Positions 25,441-34,530 of a stretch of 64,000 nucleotides of DNA are shown here, one piece after another. The notes under the pieces were generated by a model, which searched no databases, was not told where the DNA came from, and worked only from the letters and a program-made list of their open reading frames with translations. The stretch comes from G963691885 sp963691885 (lineage in GTDB: Bacteria > Pseudomonadota > Alphaproteobacteria > UBA8366 > Aestuariispiraceae): contig OY829843.1 in NCBI GenBank assembly GCA_963691885.1, positions 496,001 to 560,000 of the forward strand. The letters run 5' to 3'. Both the position numbers and the translations under genes were made by a program. Each line of letters starts with the position of its first letter. The stretch's first letter is position 1.

Positions 25441-26415
25441 TTAACCCTGCATCCAGGGCAGCTTCTTCAAATCAACATTGCCACCAGTGATGACGACCCC
25501 TACCCGTTTGCCTTTGAAGACCTCCGGATTTTTGAGAATGATCGCCAATGGCACGGCACAACTGGGTTCAATAACGATTTTCATCCGTTGCCAGGTCAGA
25601 TACATGGCATCGATGATTTCCTCTTCCGTCGCCGTAAAAATGTCGGTGACATGGTTGGAAACGAAATGCCAGGTCAGGTCCTTCAGCGGCACCTTCAAAC
25701 CATCTGCGACGGTTTGCGGCGCGTCATCGGCGATGATGTGTCCCGCCTTGAATGACCGATAGGCGTCATCTGCGTTCAGTGGTTCCGCCGCAAATATCTC
25801 TGTCTTGGGCGAGATGTTGGACAGTGTCAGGCAGGAACCCGAAATCATCCCGCCGCCACCGATTGGCGCAACGAAGGCATCGAGATCACCGACGTCTTCC
25901 ACCATTTCCTTGGAACAGGTTGCCTGCCCGGCAATGACCCGCGGATCATTGTAGGGGTGAATAAAGTCAGCACCGCTTTCTGCCACCACTTCGGCAAAAA
26001 CGGCCTCGCGCGAGGTCGTGCTGGGCTCACACTCAACAACAGTGCCACCATAGCCGGCCACTGCATCTTTCTTGGCCTGTGGTGCGGTGCGAGGCATCAC
26101 AACAGTCGCCTTGATGCCACGTCTACCCGCCGCATAACTCAGAGACAGTCCGTGGTTGCCGGATGAATGGGTGGCGACACCCTTCAGGGCCTGCTCGTCA
26201 TCCAGACCGAAAACCGCATTACTGGCACCACGAGCCTTGAACGCGCCCGCTTTCTGAAAGTTCTCACATTTGAAGAACAGCTCGGCCCCGGTCCGTTCAT
26301 TGAAGTAACTGCTGGTCAGTACCGGTGTGCGATGGACATAGGGACGGATACGATCATGGGCAGCAATGACATCGTCGTAAACCGGAATAACAGGTGGTGG
26401 ATTACTCTCAGCCAT
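25441..26415 (-). CDS. bhcB: Beta-hydroxyaspartate dehydratase (threonine dehydratase-like, PLP)
   Basis: BhcB removes water from beta-hydroxyaspartate to give iminosuccinate, the substrate of BhcD. The 324-aa protein is a fold-type II PLP enzyme: HRTPVLTSSYFNERTGAELFFKCENFQKAGAFKARGA-type start (Schiff-base Lys in KAGAFKARG), SSGNHGLSLSYAA, and the phosphate-binding VAPIGGGGMISG. It lacks the regulatory domain of biosynthetic IlvA, which fits a serine racemase/hydroxyaspartate ammonia-lyase-type catabolic enzyme. It starts two bases after the bhcA stop. Confidence 0.9.
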   Translation of the reverse strand: MAESNPPPVIPVYDDVIAAHDRIRPYVHRTPVLTSSYFNERTGAELFFKCENFQKAGAFKARGASNAVFGLDDEQALKGVATHSSGNHGLSLSYAAGRRGIKATVVMPRTAPQAKKDAVAGYGGTVVECEPSTTSREAVFAEVVAESGADFIHPYNDPRVIAGQATCSKEMVEDVGDLDAFVAPIGGGGMISGSCLTLSNISPKTEIFAAEPLNADDAYRSFKAGHIIADDAPQTVADGLKVPLKDLTWHFVSNHVTDIFTATEEEIIDAMYLTWQRMKIVIEPSCAVPLAIILKNPEVFKGKRVGVVITGGNVDLKKLPWMQG

Positions 26416-26417
26416 GG

Positions 26418-27608
26418 TCAGGCAGCCTTTCTTTCGAGAATTTTTACTGTGTCGCGGTAATAATCCTGCGCAGCCGCAACACCGGAGCCCAGCTCTAATG
26501 GATAGTCCAGATCTTTCATTGCCATTTCGATGGTTGCCAGACCGGACAACGCCATCACACAGGGCATGGACCCGAGGTGACCAATACGAAACGCCTTGCC
26601 ATTCATCTCCCCGAGGCCAACGCCGAAAGAGACCTGATATTTGGTAAACGCGTGCTCGGTCAGCTTATTGCTGTTGAAACCGTCTGGAACATAGATCGCA
26701 CTGACCGTGTCAGAATAGAGTTCAGGGCGCGCTGCAACCAGTTTCAAACCCCAGGCATCGACGGCACGGCGAACACCTTCCGCAATCCGGAAATGCCGCG
26801 CGAAAACATTTTCGAGCCCTTCTTCATTGATCATCTTCAGGCTTTCGGAAAGACCATGGATCAATTGCAAAGGCGGCGTGTAGGGATAGCCACCCGACGG
26901 GTTCATCGACAGCATGTCACGGAAATCAAAGAAACAGCGAGGACAGGTTGCCGTTTCCATCGCGGCCAGCGCCTTGGGGCTGATGCCAACAATGGCCATG
27001 CCGGTGTTCAACATGAACCCCTTTTGAGACCCGGTCACTGCGAGGTCGATGCCCCATTCCTTCATGCGGAAATCCATTGACGCAATTGAACTGACGCCGT
27101 CGACATACAGCATGGCCGGATGGTTGGCCGCATTCATCGCCGCCCGGATGCCGGCAATATCACTGCGAACGCCTGTCGCTGTTTCATTATGGGTTACAAG
27201 AACGGCCTTGATTTCATGACCCGCGTCCGCGGCAAGCCTGGCTGCGATCTTGTCGAGCGGCGCCCCTTCACCCCAGGTGTGCTCGATCACCTTAACCTCA
27301 AGTCCGTGACGCTGACAAAGATCAATCCATTTGTGAGAAAACATGCCATAACGCGAGGCCAATACCTTGTCGCCTGGCGAAAGTGTATTTGTGATGGCTG
27401 CTTCCCAACCACCCGTGCCGCTCGCGGGGAAAATCACAACCTCAGCATCGTCGCTCTTCAATACGGCCTTCAGATCATTCAGGACAGGAAGCAGCGTGTT
27501 CACGAATTCAGGCGACCGGTGATCGCTCGTCTGAACATTCATTGCAGCCCGAAGACGGTCCGGAATATTGGTTGGGCCAGGGATAAAGACCGGGTTTTGA
27601 TTATTCAT
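26418..27608 (-). CDS. bhcA: Aspartate-glyoxylate aminotransferase (class V, PLP)
   Basis: BhcA moves the amino group of aspartate to glyoxylate to form glycine and oxaloacetate. The 396-aa class V aminotransferase shows FIPGPTNIPDRLRAAM, FPASGTGGWEAAITN, VTHNETATGV, DGVSSIASMDFRMKEWGIDLAV and the PLP Lys in GSQKGFMLNTG, the pattern of serine-glyoxylate/aspartate-glyoxylate enzymes. It is the first gene of the bhcABCD operon, and the long A+T-rich intergenic region to bhcR holds its promoter. Serine-glyoxylate aminotransferase is the alternative reading, but the full cycle gene set favours BhcA. Confidence 0.9.
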   Translation of the reverse strand: MNNQNPVFIPGPTNIPDRLRAAMNVQTSDHRSPEFVNTLLPVLNDLKAVLKSDDAEVVIFPASGTGGWEAAITNTLSPGDKVLASRYGMFSHKWIDLCQRHGLEVKVIEHTWGEGAPLDKIAARLAADAGHEIKAVLVTHNETATGVRSDIAGIRAAMNAANHPAMLYVDGVSSIASMDFRMKEWGIDLAVTGSQKGFMLNTGMAIVGISPKALAAMETATCPRCFFDFRDMLSMNPSGGYPYTPPLQLIHGLSESLKMINEEGLENVFARHFRIAEGVRRAVDAWGLKLVAARPELYSDTVSAIYVPDGFNSNKLTEHAFTKYQVSFGVGLGEMNGKAFRIGHLGSMPCVMALSGLATIEMAMKDLDYPLELGSGVAAAQDYYRDTVKILERKAA

Positions 27609-27830
27609 GGTTTTGGTTCCTCCACTCAGCGGTGTGGGAAGGAAGATACGCCGATTATTTCAGAAGTCAATTTTGCTGAAAAATTTTTTCATTTTTAAAA
27701 GAAAAATACTTAAATAATTGTTTTTTATGATTTTTTATTTTTCCAAAAAATATTCCAAAAAAATCTTGGCAAAAATAATTTTCACTATATTTTGCTGATA
27801 AGGTCAATTCAGCAGGAGAAATCGGACATC
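27609..27830. promoter_or_regulatory. bhcA-bhcR divergent control region with candidate BhcR sites
   Basis: This 222-bp A+T-rich region lies between two divergent genes. Three features stand out. An inverted repeat TGCTGA-N10-TCAGCA at 27793-27814 overlaps the bhcR leader. A second inverted repeat AATTTT-N5-AAAATT is at 27669-27685. A 10-mer ATTTTGCTGA occurs in both (27670-27679 and 27789-27798). IclR regulators often bind such palindromes near their own gene and the operon they control. The AGGAG at 27814-27818 is the bhcR ribosome site. Confidence 0.5.
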
Positions 27831-28664
27831 ATGCCCGATGACACGACGAAACGAACACGGGGACGCCCGAGATCAACCGGTCCGGACAAAGCATCAGGAA
27901 GTGGCGCGGTTCAGGCACTTCAGCGCGGCTTGGTCTTGCTGGCGGCCTTGGCCAAGCAGGATAAGGCAACGCTGACCGAACTGGCACTTGGAACCGGGAT
28001 GCCGCCGTCGACCGCTCATCGGCTGCTTATGACCTTGCAGGCCCACGGCTATACAGATTTCGACGACGCAACCAATATGTGGATGATCGGGGTTGAGGCC
28101 TTCCGGACCGGAAACTCATTTCTGCGACGGACCAAGGTGGTTGACGCGGCCCGTGACGTTATGCGCGATCTCGTTGCCCAGACAGGGGAGACCGCGAACC
28201 TCGCAATCGCCGATGAGGGTGAGGTCGTTTTTCTGTCCCAGGTCGAATCCCCAAACCCGATTCGAGCTTCGTTCAGCGCGGGGTCCCGCACGCCAATGCA
28301 TGCGTCAGGCATTGGCAAAGCGATGCTGGCCAGCCTTGAACAACGGGATATCGAACGTTTACTGCAGAAAACCGGCTTGCCGGAATTCACGCCCAACACC
28401 CGAACGTCACCGGTCACCCTATTCGAGAGTCTGGATCAGATCCGCAGTCGGGGATGGTCCCTCGATGACGAGGAACGGCACCCCGGCATGCGGTGTGTCG
28501 CCGCCGCCATCCACAACCATTATGGGGAGGCGGTCGCAGGCGTCTCAATCTCCGGCCCCAATTCACGGTTCACGAATGACGCGATCGGCGAATTCGGCCC
28601 GCTGATCCGCCGCGCGGCAACCAGCATCACGGAACGGATCGGCGGAAAGACACCGGGACAATAA
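27831..28664 (+). CDS. bhcR: IclR-family regulator of the beta-hydroxyaspartate cycle
   Basis: The 277-aa protein has an amino-terminal winged helix (LQRGLVLLAALAKQDKATLTELALGTGMPPSTAHRLLMTL, about residues 28-70) and the IclR effector domain (GETANLAIADEGEVVFLSQVES, MHASGIGKAMLASL, DDEERHPGMRCVAAAI). In Paracoccus the homologous BhcR lies divergent from bhcABCD and responds to glyoxylate; the arrangement here is the same. The ATG at 27831 with AGGAG upstream is preferred over a TTG at 27792. Its stop abuts the stop of the convergent helicase gene. Confidence 0.9.
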   Translation: MPDDTTKRTRGRPRSTGPDKASGSGAVQALQRGLVLLAALAKQDKATLTELALGTGMPPSTAHRLLMTLQAHGYTDFDDATNMWMIGVEAFRTGNSFLRRTKVVDAARDVMRDLVAQTGETANLAIADEGEVVFLSQVESPNPIRASFSAGSRTPMHASGIGKAMLASLEQRDIERLLQKTGLPEFTPNTRTSPVTLFESLDQIRSRGWSLDDEERHPGMRCVAAAIHNHYGEAVAGVSISGPNSRFTNDAIGEFGPLIRRAATSITERIGGKTPGQ

Positions 28665-30068
28665 TCAGGCGGGTTTCTTGTGCCGGGATCCGGGCGGTCC
28701 TCCCGGCGCGGTCCGTGCAGCTGAACGGTCCTTCACAAAGCCCGGTTTGCCACCTTTCTTGTTTCGCCGCTTCGCCGGGCCAGCTTTGGACTCACCCGAC
28801 TTTGATCCGTTGCCACCCCAACGGCGTCTCTTGGAACTGTTCGGACGGGATGGACCCCGACCCGATTTGTCCGCCGGCATCGGATTGTCACCAACACATT
28901 CAATTTCCATTTTAATCAGCTTTTCAATGTCCCGCAGCTGACCCTGTTCCGAGGGATCACAGAACGAGATCGCAACGCCACTTCGCCCGGCGCGGGCCGT
29001 GCGCCCGATACGATGGACATAGGCTTCCGGCACGTTTGGAAGGTCAAAATTGAAAACGTGGGATACGTTGTCGATATCGATGCCACGGGCCGCAATATCG
29101 GTTGCGACCATGATCAATGCTCGACCATTCTTGAAGGCGGAAAGCGCCCGGTCGCGTTGGCCCTGGCTCTTGTCGCCATGTATTGCAACAGACAGTAACC
29201 CTGCCTTTTGTAGAACCTGATCAACCCGGTCGGCACCACGTTTGGTTCGGGTGAAGACAATGGCCCGTTCCACGGTTTCGCCCTTCAGCAGTTCCGTCAG
29301 TTTATGCCGCTTGGTGGTCTGCGGCATATGCATGACCTTTTGATCGATACGTTCAATCGGGGTAGAGGCACGTGCTACGGACACTTCAACAGGCCGGTCC
29401 AGGAAATCATTGGCCAGATCGCGGATCTGCTTCGGCATGGTGGCCGAAAGCAGGACGGTTTGACGGGCTTCAGGAAGCAAGCCCATGATTTTGCGAACCG
29501 ATGGCATGAAGCCAAGATCCATCATTTGGTCAGCTTCATCCAAGACGATGGTCGTTGTGCTGTCCAGGCGCATAGCACCCGCCGCAACGTGGTCTAGCAG
29601 ACGTCCGGGCGTCGCGACCACGATATCGACACCGGGCTGAAGGGCCTTGACCTGGGGCCAGGGCCGCACACCACCGACAACAAGGGTTGTCGAAACCCGC
29701 ATCTGGCGGCCATAGGTCCGGATCGACGCGGCAATCTGGCCGGCGAGTTCACGGGTCGGGGCAAGGATCAGCGCCTTGCAGGTTTTCGGGCTACGCTGGC
29801 GCGACTGATACTCCAGCCGGTGGAGAATAGGCAGCACAAAAGCCGCGGTTTTACCCGTTCCGGTCTGCGCGATACCAACAATGTCCCGACCATCCAGCAT
29901 TGGCGGAATGACTTTACCCTGGATGGGTGTCGGGTTTTCATAACCTTCCCGCGAAACAGCACGAAGGAGCGCCTCGGCCAGGCCGAGATCAGTAAATTTT
30001 AACAAGTGAATACTTTCAAAAAAGGTGCAGCCCCGCCGGTTTGGCAGACTGTCATAACCTGTGTTCAT
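28665..30068 (-). CDS. DEAD-box ATP-dependent RNA helicase, RhlE type
   Basis: All helicase motifs are visible: Q motif (FTDLGLAEALL...NPTPIQ), Walker A AQTGTGKT, PTRELAGQ, TPGRLLDH, the DEAD motif as VLDEADQM, SAT, then the second RecA domain with FTRTKRGAD, ATDIAARGIDID and HRIGRTARAG. The carboxyl tail is strongly basic (SKRRRWGGNGSKSGESK, AKRRNKKGGKPG), as in RhlE proteins that bind RNA through a flexible tail. The start is uncertain: homologues usually begin near FTDLGL, and a TTG at 30005 with GAAAG upstream would fit; the ATG at 30068 adds 21 residues. Confidence 0.9.
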   Translation of the reverse strand: MNTGYDSLPNRRGCTFFESIHLLKFTDLGLAEALLRAVSREGYENPTPIQGKVIPPMLDGRDIVGIAQTGTGKTAAFVLPILHRLEYQSRQRSPKTCKALILAPTRELAGQIAASIRTYGRQMRVSTTLVVGGVRPWPQVKALQPGVDIVVATPGRLLDHVAAGAMRLDSTTTIVLDEADQMMDLGFMPSVRKIMGLLPEARQTVLLSATMPKQIRDLANDFLDRPVEVSVARASTPIERIDQKVMHMPQTTKRHKLTELLKGETVERAIVFTRTKRGADRVDQVLQKAGLLSVAIHGDKSQGQRDRALSAFKNGRALIMVATDIAARGIDIDNVSHVFNFDLPNVPEAYVHRIGRTARAGRSGVAISFCDPSEQGQLRDIEKLIKMEIECVGDNPMPADKSGRGPSRPNSSKRRRWGGNGSKSGESKAGPAKRRNKKGGKPGFVKDRSAARTAPGGPPGSRHKKPA

Positions 30069-30101
30069 TTATGAGGAGCCAGCGTAGAATAGCAGCCAGG
30101 A

Positions 30102-30353
30102 TCAGGCGTCCCTCTCTCTAACCAATCGAGACGCGCACACGGCCAATAATTTTTCAGTTAGCCGTATGAGAGGCACCGCTGACGAATTTGTGTCATCTAC
30201 ACGCAGTGAATGGCGCAGGGTGTCGCACAGAACACGACCCAATGCAAATGATATCTGGGGATTGTACCGCGCGGTGACAATCCCTGTCGAAGGGTCAACC
30301 AACACATAAAGTGCAAAGAGCGCCGAGAGTCGTTCCTTATGTAGGTCGGTCAT
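30102..30353 (-). CDS. Possible small protein, 83 aa
   Basis: The frame encodes a short protein with a central segment ARYNPQISFALGRVLCDTLRHSLR. I do not recognise it, and the ribosome site is weak. It lies upstream of the helicase gene on the same strand. It may be a small real gene or the decayed end of an older one. Confidence 0.35.
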   Translation of the reverse strand: MTDLHKERLSALFALYVLVDPSTGIVTARYNPQISFALGRVLCDTLRHSLRVDDTNSSAVPLIRLTEKLLAVCASRLVRERDA

Positions 30354-30503
30354 TTCGTTTAGCGGGGTCCAGATCTGAATATGACAATCGGGATTGGTCC
30401 GGCTGGTATCATTCCGGTACTGTCTTAGAGGGCCCCCTTAGTCTTAATTATGAGGCGGCCATTTATTTTAGTGCAGAAGACAGCTGAATTGAGGAGTCAA
30501 GAA

Positions 30504-30898
30504 GTGACGACGCATATTGAAACACTGACACCGCCAGGTAGCCCAACGCCTATCGGGCCTTACAGCCACATCGCAAAGCTGGCAATTTCATCACAATTGG
30601 AGGGTTGGGCGGCATAGACCCAAAGACGAGTGAATTGGCGGGAGGGGACACTTTCTCACAGACCGTTCAGATCCTGCGGTCATTCGAAACGATGCTGACA
30701 TCGTTGGGTTCAGACCTTGACCATATAATCCATATCCACGTTTTTCAGAAGGAGATGAGTGACTTCGAAGTGATGAATCGGGCCTATATCGAGGTTATTG
30801 GTAATCATCGCCCGGCGAGAACTGTAATCGGCGCACGCAAGCTTCCGAAGCCTGAATTTCGAGTGCTGATGAATCTTACGGCCGTGACAAATGAATAG
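30504..30898 (+). pseudogene. RidA/YjgF-family gene with a one-base frameshift
   Basis: RidA proteins deaminate reactive enamine/imine intermediates. A GTG at 30504 with a good GAGGAG site starts the frame THIETLTPPGSPTPIGPYSHIAK. After base 30578 the family sequence continues in another frame as AGNFITIGGLGGIDP and runs to NLTAVTNE at 30898, with the conserved RPART-type segment (HRPARTVIGARKLP). Adding one G after the AAG codon restores one frame of about 131 aa. Without it, translation stops at the TAG in GGCGGCATAG. Either a real inactivating deletion or a sequencing error explains this. Confidence 0.8.
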
Positions 30899-30947
30899 GC
30901 ATCGCGCCAGTTTTGACAGTTTCGACCCAATCTAACAGCGGTGGGTC

Positions 30948-32734
30948 TTAACCGGCCCTGATAGATTGCAGGAAGGTTTCGATCTCTTTCGCCATGGCGT
31001 CGGCCCGGGCGCTCAACTCATTGATCGCGCCATGGATCTGGTTGGCCGCTGCACCCGTATCATTGGCCGCTTCCATCACCGTCGCCACGTTGGAGCTGAC
31101 GCCTTCTGTGTTGGCCGACGCTGTCTGGGCCGAGCGCGCAATTTCACTGGTGGCAGCATCCTGTTCTTCAACGGCCGCTGCAATTGCCGTTGCGATCTCG
31201 CTTACCTCGCGAATTGTGCCGCCGATCGAACCAATCGCACCGATGGTCTGATCAGAGACCCGTTTCATACTGTCGATCTGGGTCGCGATTTCCTCTGTCG
31301 CTTTACCGGTCTGGGTTGCAAGGGCTTTCACCTCATTGGCAACCACCGCAAACCCTTTACCCGCGTCACCTGCCCGGGCCGCCTCAATTGTTGCGTTCAG
31401 GGCAAGCAGATTGGTTTGTTCGGCAATATCATTGATGACCGTCAGGATGTCCCCAATGCGGTTCGTCGTGTCGGCAAGGTCCTGAACTGTGGTTCCCGCC
31501 TTTTCCGCCTCATTCATGGCCGCTGTTGCAATATCAGCGGAACGAGACACCTGTCGGTTCACGTCAGCAATGGTCGCAGCCAGTTCTTCAGACGCCGCGG
31601 CCACAGCCTGCACAGCCGAATTCGCCATTTCCGTTGCAGATGCCGCATCGGAAGAGCGGGTCTGCGTGTCGCCAGCCAGATCCGTCATGCGCGTGGCAGA
31701 ACCGTCGATCTCACGCGCGGACTGTCGCACAGCCTCAACCGAAGCGCCAACGGCGGATTCAAAGGCATCAGCCATTTTCCGCATGCCGGCTTTGCGCTCT
31801 TCCTCTGCTTTCAGTTTGTTTTCTTCCTCGGCCTCACGATGCTGTTTGACCTCAATGGACTGGTTTTCAAAGACTTCCAGGGCCGCGGCCATCTGGCCGA
31901 CCTCGTCTTTGCGATCGACACCGGGTATCACGACATCATGATCTTCGTTGCGCAGTCGATCCATGGCGGCCGTCATCGCCTGCAATGGATTACCGATATG
32001 ACGTCCCAGGAAGAATGCGATCACAATCCCCACAACAACGGCGGCAAGCGCGGTCCCGACAATCGTGGTGATGCTCAGGTTCTTGTTTTCATCAATCTGA
32101 ACGTTCAGCTTTTCTTCTGCCGTCGCGAATATGTCCAAAGCCACATTCTTGCGTTCATCCATATTGGCCTGAACGGTTTTGCCGGTCCGCACATTATTGG
32201 CGGCAACCTCGATAATTTCCTGATACTCCCCGGCGGCTTCCAAGATGCTGTCTACCAGAGGAAGGGCATCCGTACCCTGTACAAGGGCTTGAGCCTCACC
32301 GATCTGCTTCAGCACCGCAGACAGACCGTCCATCATCTGGCTCTCAACGCTGAGGTCACCGGTCATCAGGCGGCTTTCCAGCAACTGGACTTGATTAACA
32401 CCGGCGACGATATCCGCGCTGATCAGGGTCAGGTCGATAGCTGCACTCTGTTTTTCCACTGCAAGCTGTGAGTCCGCAATGGCATTTTCGATACTGGAAG
32501 ACTGCCGACTGACAAGGGCACCGGTGAAAGCGGTGATCTTCCTTGATTCTTTGTTGAGTTGCTCTTCAGCCGCAATCAGCCCCATGAAATCGGATTCAGC
32601 CTCTACAAAGGCCTTTCTGTACGAACCCGCGGCGGATGCAATCTTGCCCGCCATAGACTTTTCTGAATCACCAGTTGCTGCTTTTTTCAGCTTCAAGGCT
32701 GAGAGGAACATCTGCTTGGTCAGATCGCTGACAA
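30948..32734 (-). pseudogene. Methyl-accepting chemotaxis protein, carboxyl part (gene split by an IS)
   Basis: This part encodes most of a chemoreceptor: the end of a helical periplasmic sensor, a membrane segment (ITTIVGTALAAVVVGIVIAFFLG), a HAMP domain, and a signalling domain with the conserved hairpin INDIAEQTNLLALNATIEAARAGDAGKGFAVVANEVK. The amino-terminal 85 residues are at 33957-34213, beyond an inserted IS. Joining the two parts with one copy of the ACAA duplication removed restores a single frame (AQSIV then SDLTKQ). An ATG inside the IS end could give a truncated product lacking the first membrane segment, so normal sensing is probably lost. Confidence 0.88.
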
Positions 32735-32795
32735 CCTCTGACCCTCCCCCACTGAATTGGTCCACCGCTATAGTTAAGAAAACGGAGGATCATAG

Positions 32796-33074
32796 ATGGC
32801 CAGTTACAAGCATAAGCCCGAAGAGATCGTAGCGAAGTTGCGCCAAGTTGACGTTTTGGTCGGCCAAGGCCAGAGCCGCCTTGATGCGATACGGTCGATA
32901 GGGATTGTCGAGCAGACGTATTATCGCTGGCGGAGGCAATATGGTGGTGTGGGAACTGATCAGGTTCGCGAGTTGAAGCGTTTGCAGCAGGAGAATGAGC
33001 GACTACGTCGTGCAGTCTCGGATCTAACCCTCGATAAGTTGATACTGAAGGAAGCTGCGAAGGGAAACTTTTAA
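32796..33074 (+). CDS. IS3-family transposase OrfA
   Basis: OrfA supplies the helix-turn-helix that binds the IS ends (KPEEIVAKLRQVDVLVGQGQ, YYRWRRQYGG) followed by a leucine-zipper-like stretch (RELKRLQQENERLRRAVSDL). It ends at KEAAKGNF. The sequence AACTTTTAAG at the stop is a likely minus-one slippage site: the shifted frame continues LSPSRRRACIDHLR into OrfB, giving the fused active transposase usual for the family. Confidence 0.9.
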   Translation: MASYKHKPEEIVAKLRQVDVLVGQGQSRLDAIRSIGIVEQTYYRWRRQYGGVGTDQVRELKRLQQENERLRRAVSDLTLDKLILKEAAKGNF

Positions 33075-33115
33075 GCCCTTCGCGCCGTCGTGCCTGTATT
33101 GATCATCTTCGGAAC

Positions 33116-33922
33116 ATGATGCCTGTGTCTGAACGTCGTGTTTGCGCTGTTCTGGGGCAACACCGTTCCACACAACGGCACGTTCCCAAGTGTCGTGATG
33201 ATGAAGAGCGTCTGATAGCCGATATGGTCGAACTGACCCGTCAGTACGGGCGATATGGCTATCGTCGGATTGCTGCGCTGTTGAGAGACAGTGGCTGGCG
33301 AATCAATGACAAGAGGGTCGAACGGCTATGGCGACGCGAAGGGTTGAAGGTTCCCATGAAGCAACCGAAGAGAAGACGGCTTTGGCTGAATGATGGATCG
33401 TGTGTTCGTCTGCGGCCTCAGCACATCGATCATGTTTGGTCATACGACTTTGTCCATCACCGAACAGAAGATGGAAGAGCATTCAGGATGCTCAATATCC
33501 TGGATGAATACAGCCGTGAATGTCTGTCGATCCGTGTCAGACGAAAGCTCAACTCGACTGACGTGATCAATGTTCTGACCGATCTCTTCATCTTACGGGG
33601 CATTCCCAGATATATCAGATCTGACAATGGGCCGGAGTTTGTTGCCAAAGCGGTCAGAAAATGGATCAAGGCCGTTGGTGCCAGCACAGTCTACATTGAA
33701 CCAGGGTCTCCCTGGGAAAACGGCTACTGCGAAAGCTTCAATGCCCGGTTCAGAGACGAACTGCTCAACGGGGAAATATTCTACTCACTGAAAGAAGCAC
33801 AGGTGGTCATCGAAGAATGGAGAAAGCACTATAATACCAAACGACCCCATAGTGCCTTGGGACATCGCCCTCCAGCTCCGGAGGTAGTCGTGCCGATAGA
33901 CCTAAAACCAACCATGCACTAA
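33116..33922 (+). CDS. IS3-family transposase OrfB (DDE integrase domain)
   Basis: The 268-aa frame holds the rve integrase core with the catalytic triad: Asp in WSYDFVHHRTEDGR, Asp in RSDNGPEF and Glu in WENGYCESFNARFRDE. The amino part has the helix-turn-helix HTH_21 region (RYGYRRIAALLRDSGWRINDKRV). The segment YNTKRPHSALGHRPPAPE ends the domain. It is expected to be made mainly as an OrfAB fusion by frameshift. No inactivating change is visible. Confidence 0.92.
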   Translation: MMPVSERRVCAVLGQHRSTQRHVPKCRDDEERLIADMVELTRQYGRYGYRRIAALLRDSGWRINDKRVERLWRREGLKVPMKQPKRRRLWLNDGSCVRLRPQHIDHVWSYDFVHHRTEDGRAFRMLNILDEYSRECLSIRVRRKLNSTDVINVLTDLFILRGIPRYIRSDNGPEFVAKAVRKWIKAVGASTVYIEPGSPWENGYCESFNARFRDELLNGEIFYSLKEAQVVIEEWRKHYNTKRPHSALGHRPPAPEVVVPIDLKPTMH

Positions 33923-33956
33923 CATTCAACCCGGACCAATCGGGAGGGGCAGGTCA

Positions 33957-34213
33957 ACAATCGACTGAGCCTCTCCATACACCTCCGCTACTTCATCAGC
34001 GAGCAACGCTCCAAGATCGTGATCATGAGTCGCTTCGAATTCATTGATATGAGCGCTTAAGATCTGGAACTTTCCAACTACGTCTTCATTGGTTTTTACG
34101 ACTTCGACACCAGAAGAAAATTGCTCAAGTGCTGTATAGCTTTCCCCGCCGATAATGGCGGAGAGCGCCACAACAGCCGCAAAGCCAGATGCCAGTTTTC
34201 CTCTAATCTTCAT
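33957..34213 (-). pseudogene. Methyl-accepting chemotaxis protein, amino-terminal part (gene split by an IS)
   Basis: This is the start of the chemoreceptor interrupted at 33956. It contains the first membrane segment (residues 5-24, GKLASGFAAVVALSAIIGG) and the first helix of the periplasmic sensor (SYTALEQFSSGVEVV...ATHDHDLGALLADEV). The frame then enters the IS and stops. The ATG at 34213 has GGAGG-type bases upstream. Confidence 0.85.
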
Positions 34214-34530
34214 GTCATCGCTCCCTGGAGGCCTCTAAATGAACCACGCTTTTTGCGGTCGGTCTCGTCGACAAGGGATCAATATTCTCTAGGTCGCACG
34301 GACCACTCGCGCTTATCCAATTACCCTTACATATGCAAAGTTAATGAAACATCATCCTTTACTAACTTTTCTTAAGTAACAGCGCCTAACACCTTGAAGC
34401 CAGCAGGTTTCCTCGCCATACGGTTGCTTTCGACCGGATCAAGGTCCATATGACCCAAGGGTATACAGGCTTGATGACATTCCAGAGATGCGATGAATTT
34501 TGTTGGGCCTATCGATATGCTAGAAGTTTT
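34214..34530. other. Intergenic region between the split chemoreceptor and selO
   Basis: This 317-bp stretch should hold the leftward chemoreceptor promoter and the rightward selO promoter. I see an A+T-rich core around 34320-34380 but no clear palindrome, hairpin, RNA gene or credible small coding frame. Confidence 0.5.

Larger units (their letters stand above)
32735..33956 (+). mobile_element. Complete IS3-family element, IS407-like group
   Basis: The element is about 1.22 kb with two overlapping-frame transposase genes. The right end, read inward, is TGACC...ATTGGTCC (33933-33956) and the left end has TGACCCTCCCCC...ATTGGTCC from 32739, so the terminal repeats match imperfectly. It is flanked by ACAA at 32731-32734 and 33957-33960, a 4-bp target duplication as expected for this group. 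With that duplication the left end carries four extra bases (CCTC) before the matching repeat. It interrupts a chemoreceptor gene, and both transposase frames look intact. Confidence 0.85.

Noticed and set aside
24253..25755. 500-codon plus-strand frame opposite bhcC
   Set aside because: It covers the antisense of bhcC and part of bhcB, shows no family pattern, and is rich in His/Thr as expected of an antisense frame.
30420..30445. GC-centred near-palindrome CTTAGAGGGCCCCCTTAG before the RidA gene as an operator
   Set aside because: It is short, imperfect and occurs once, with no regulator gene nearby to support it.
30966..32471. 501-codon plus-strand frame opposite the chemoreceptor
   Set aside because: It is antisense to a well-supported methyl-accepting protein and is Arg/His/Cys-rich without domains.
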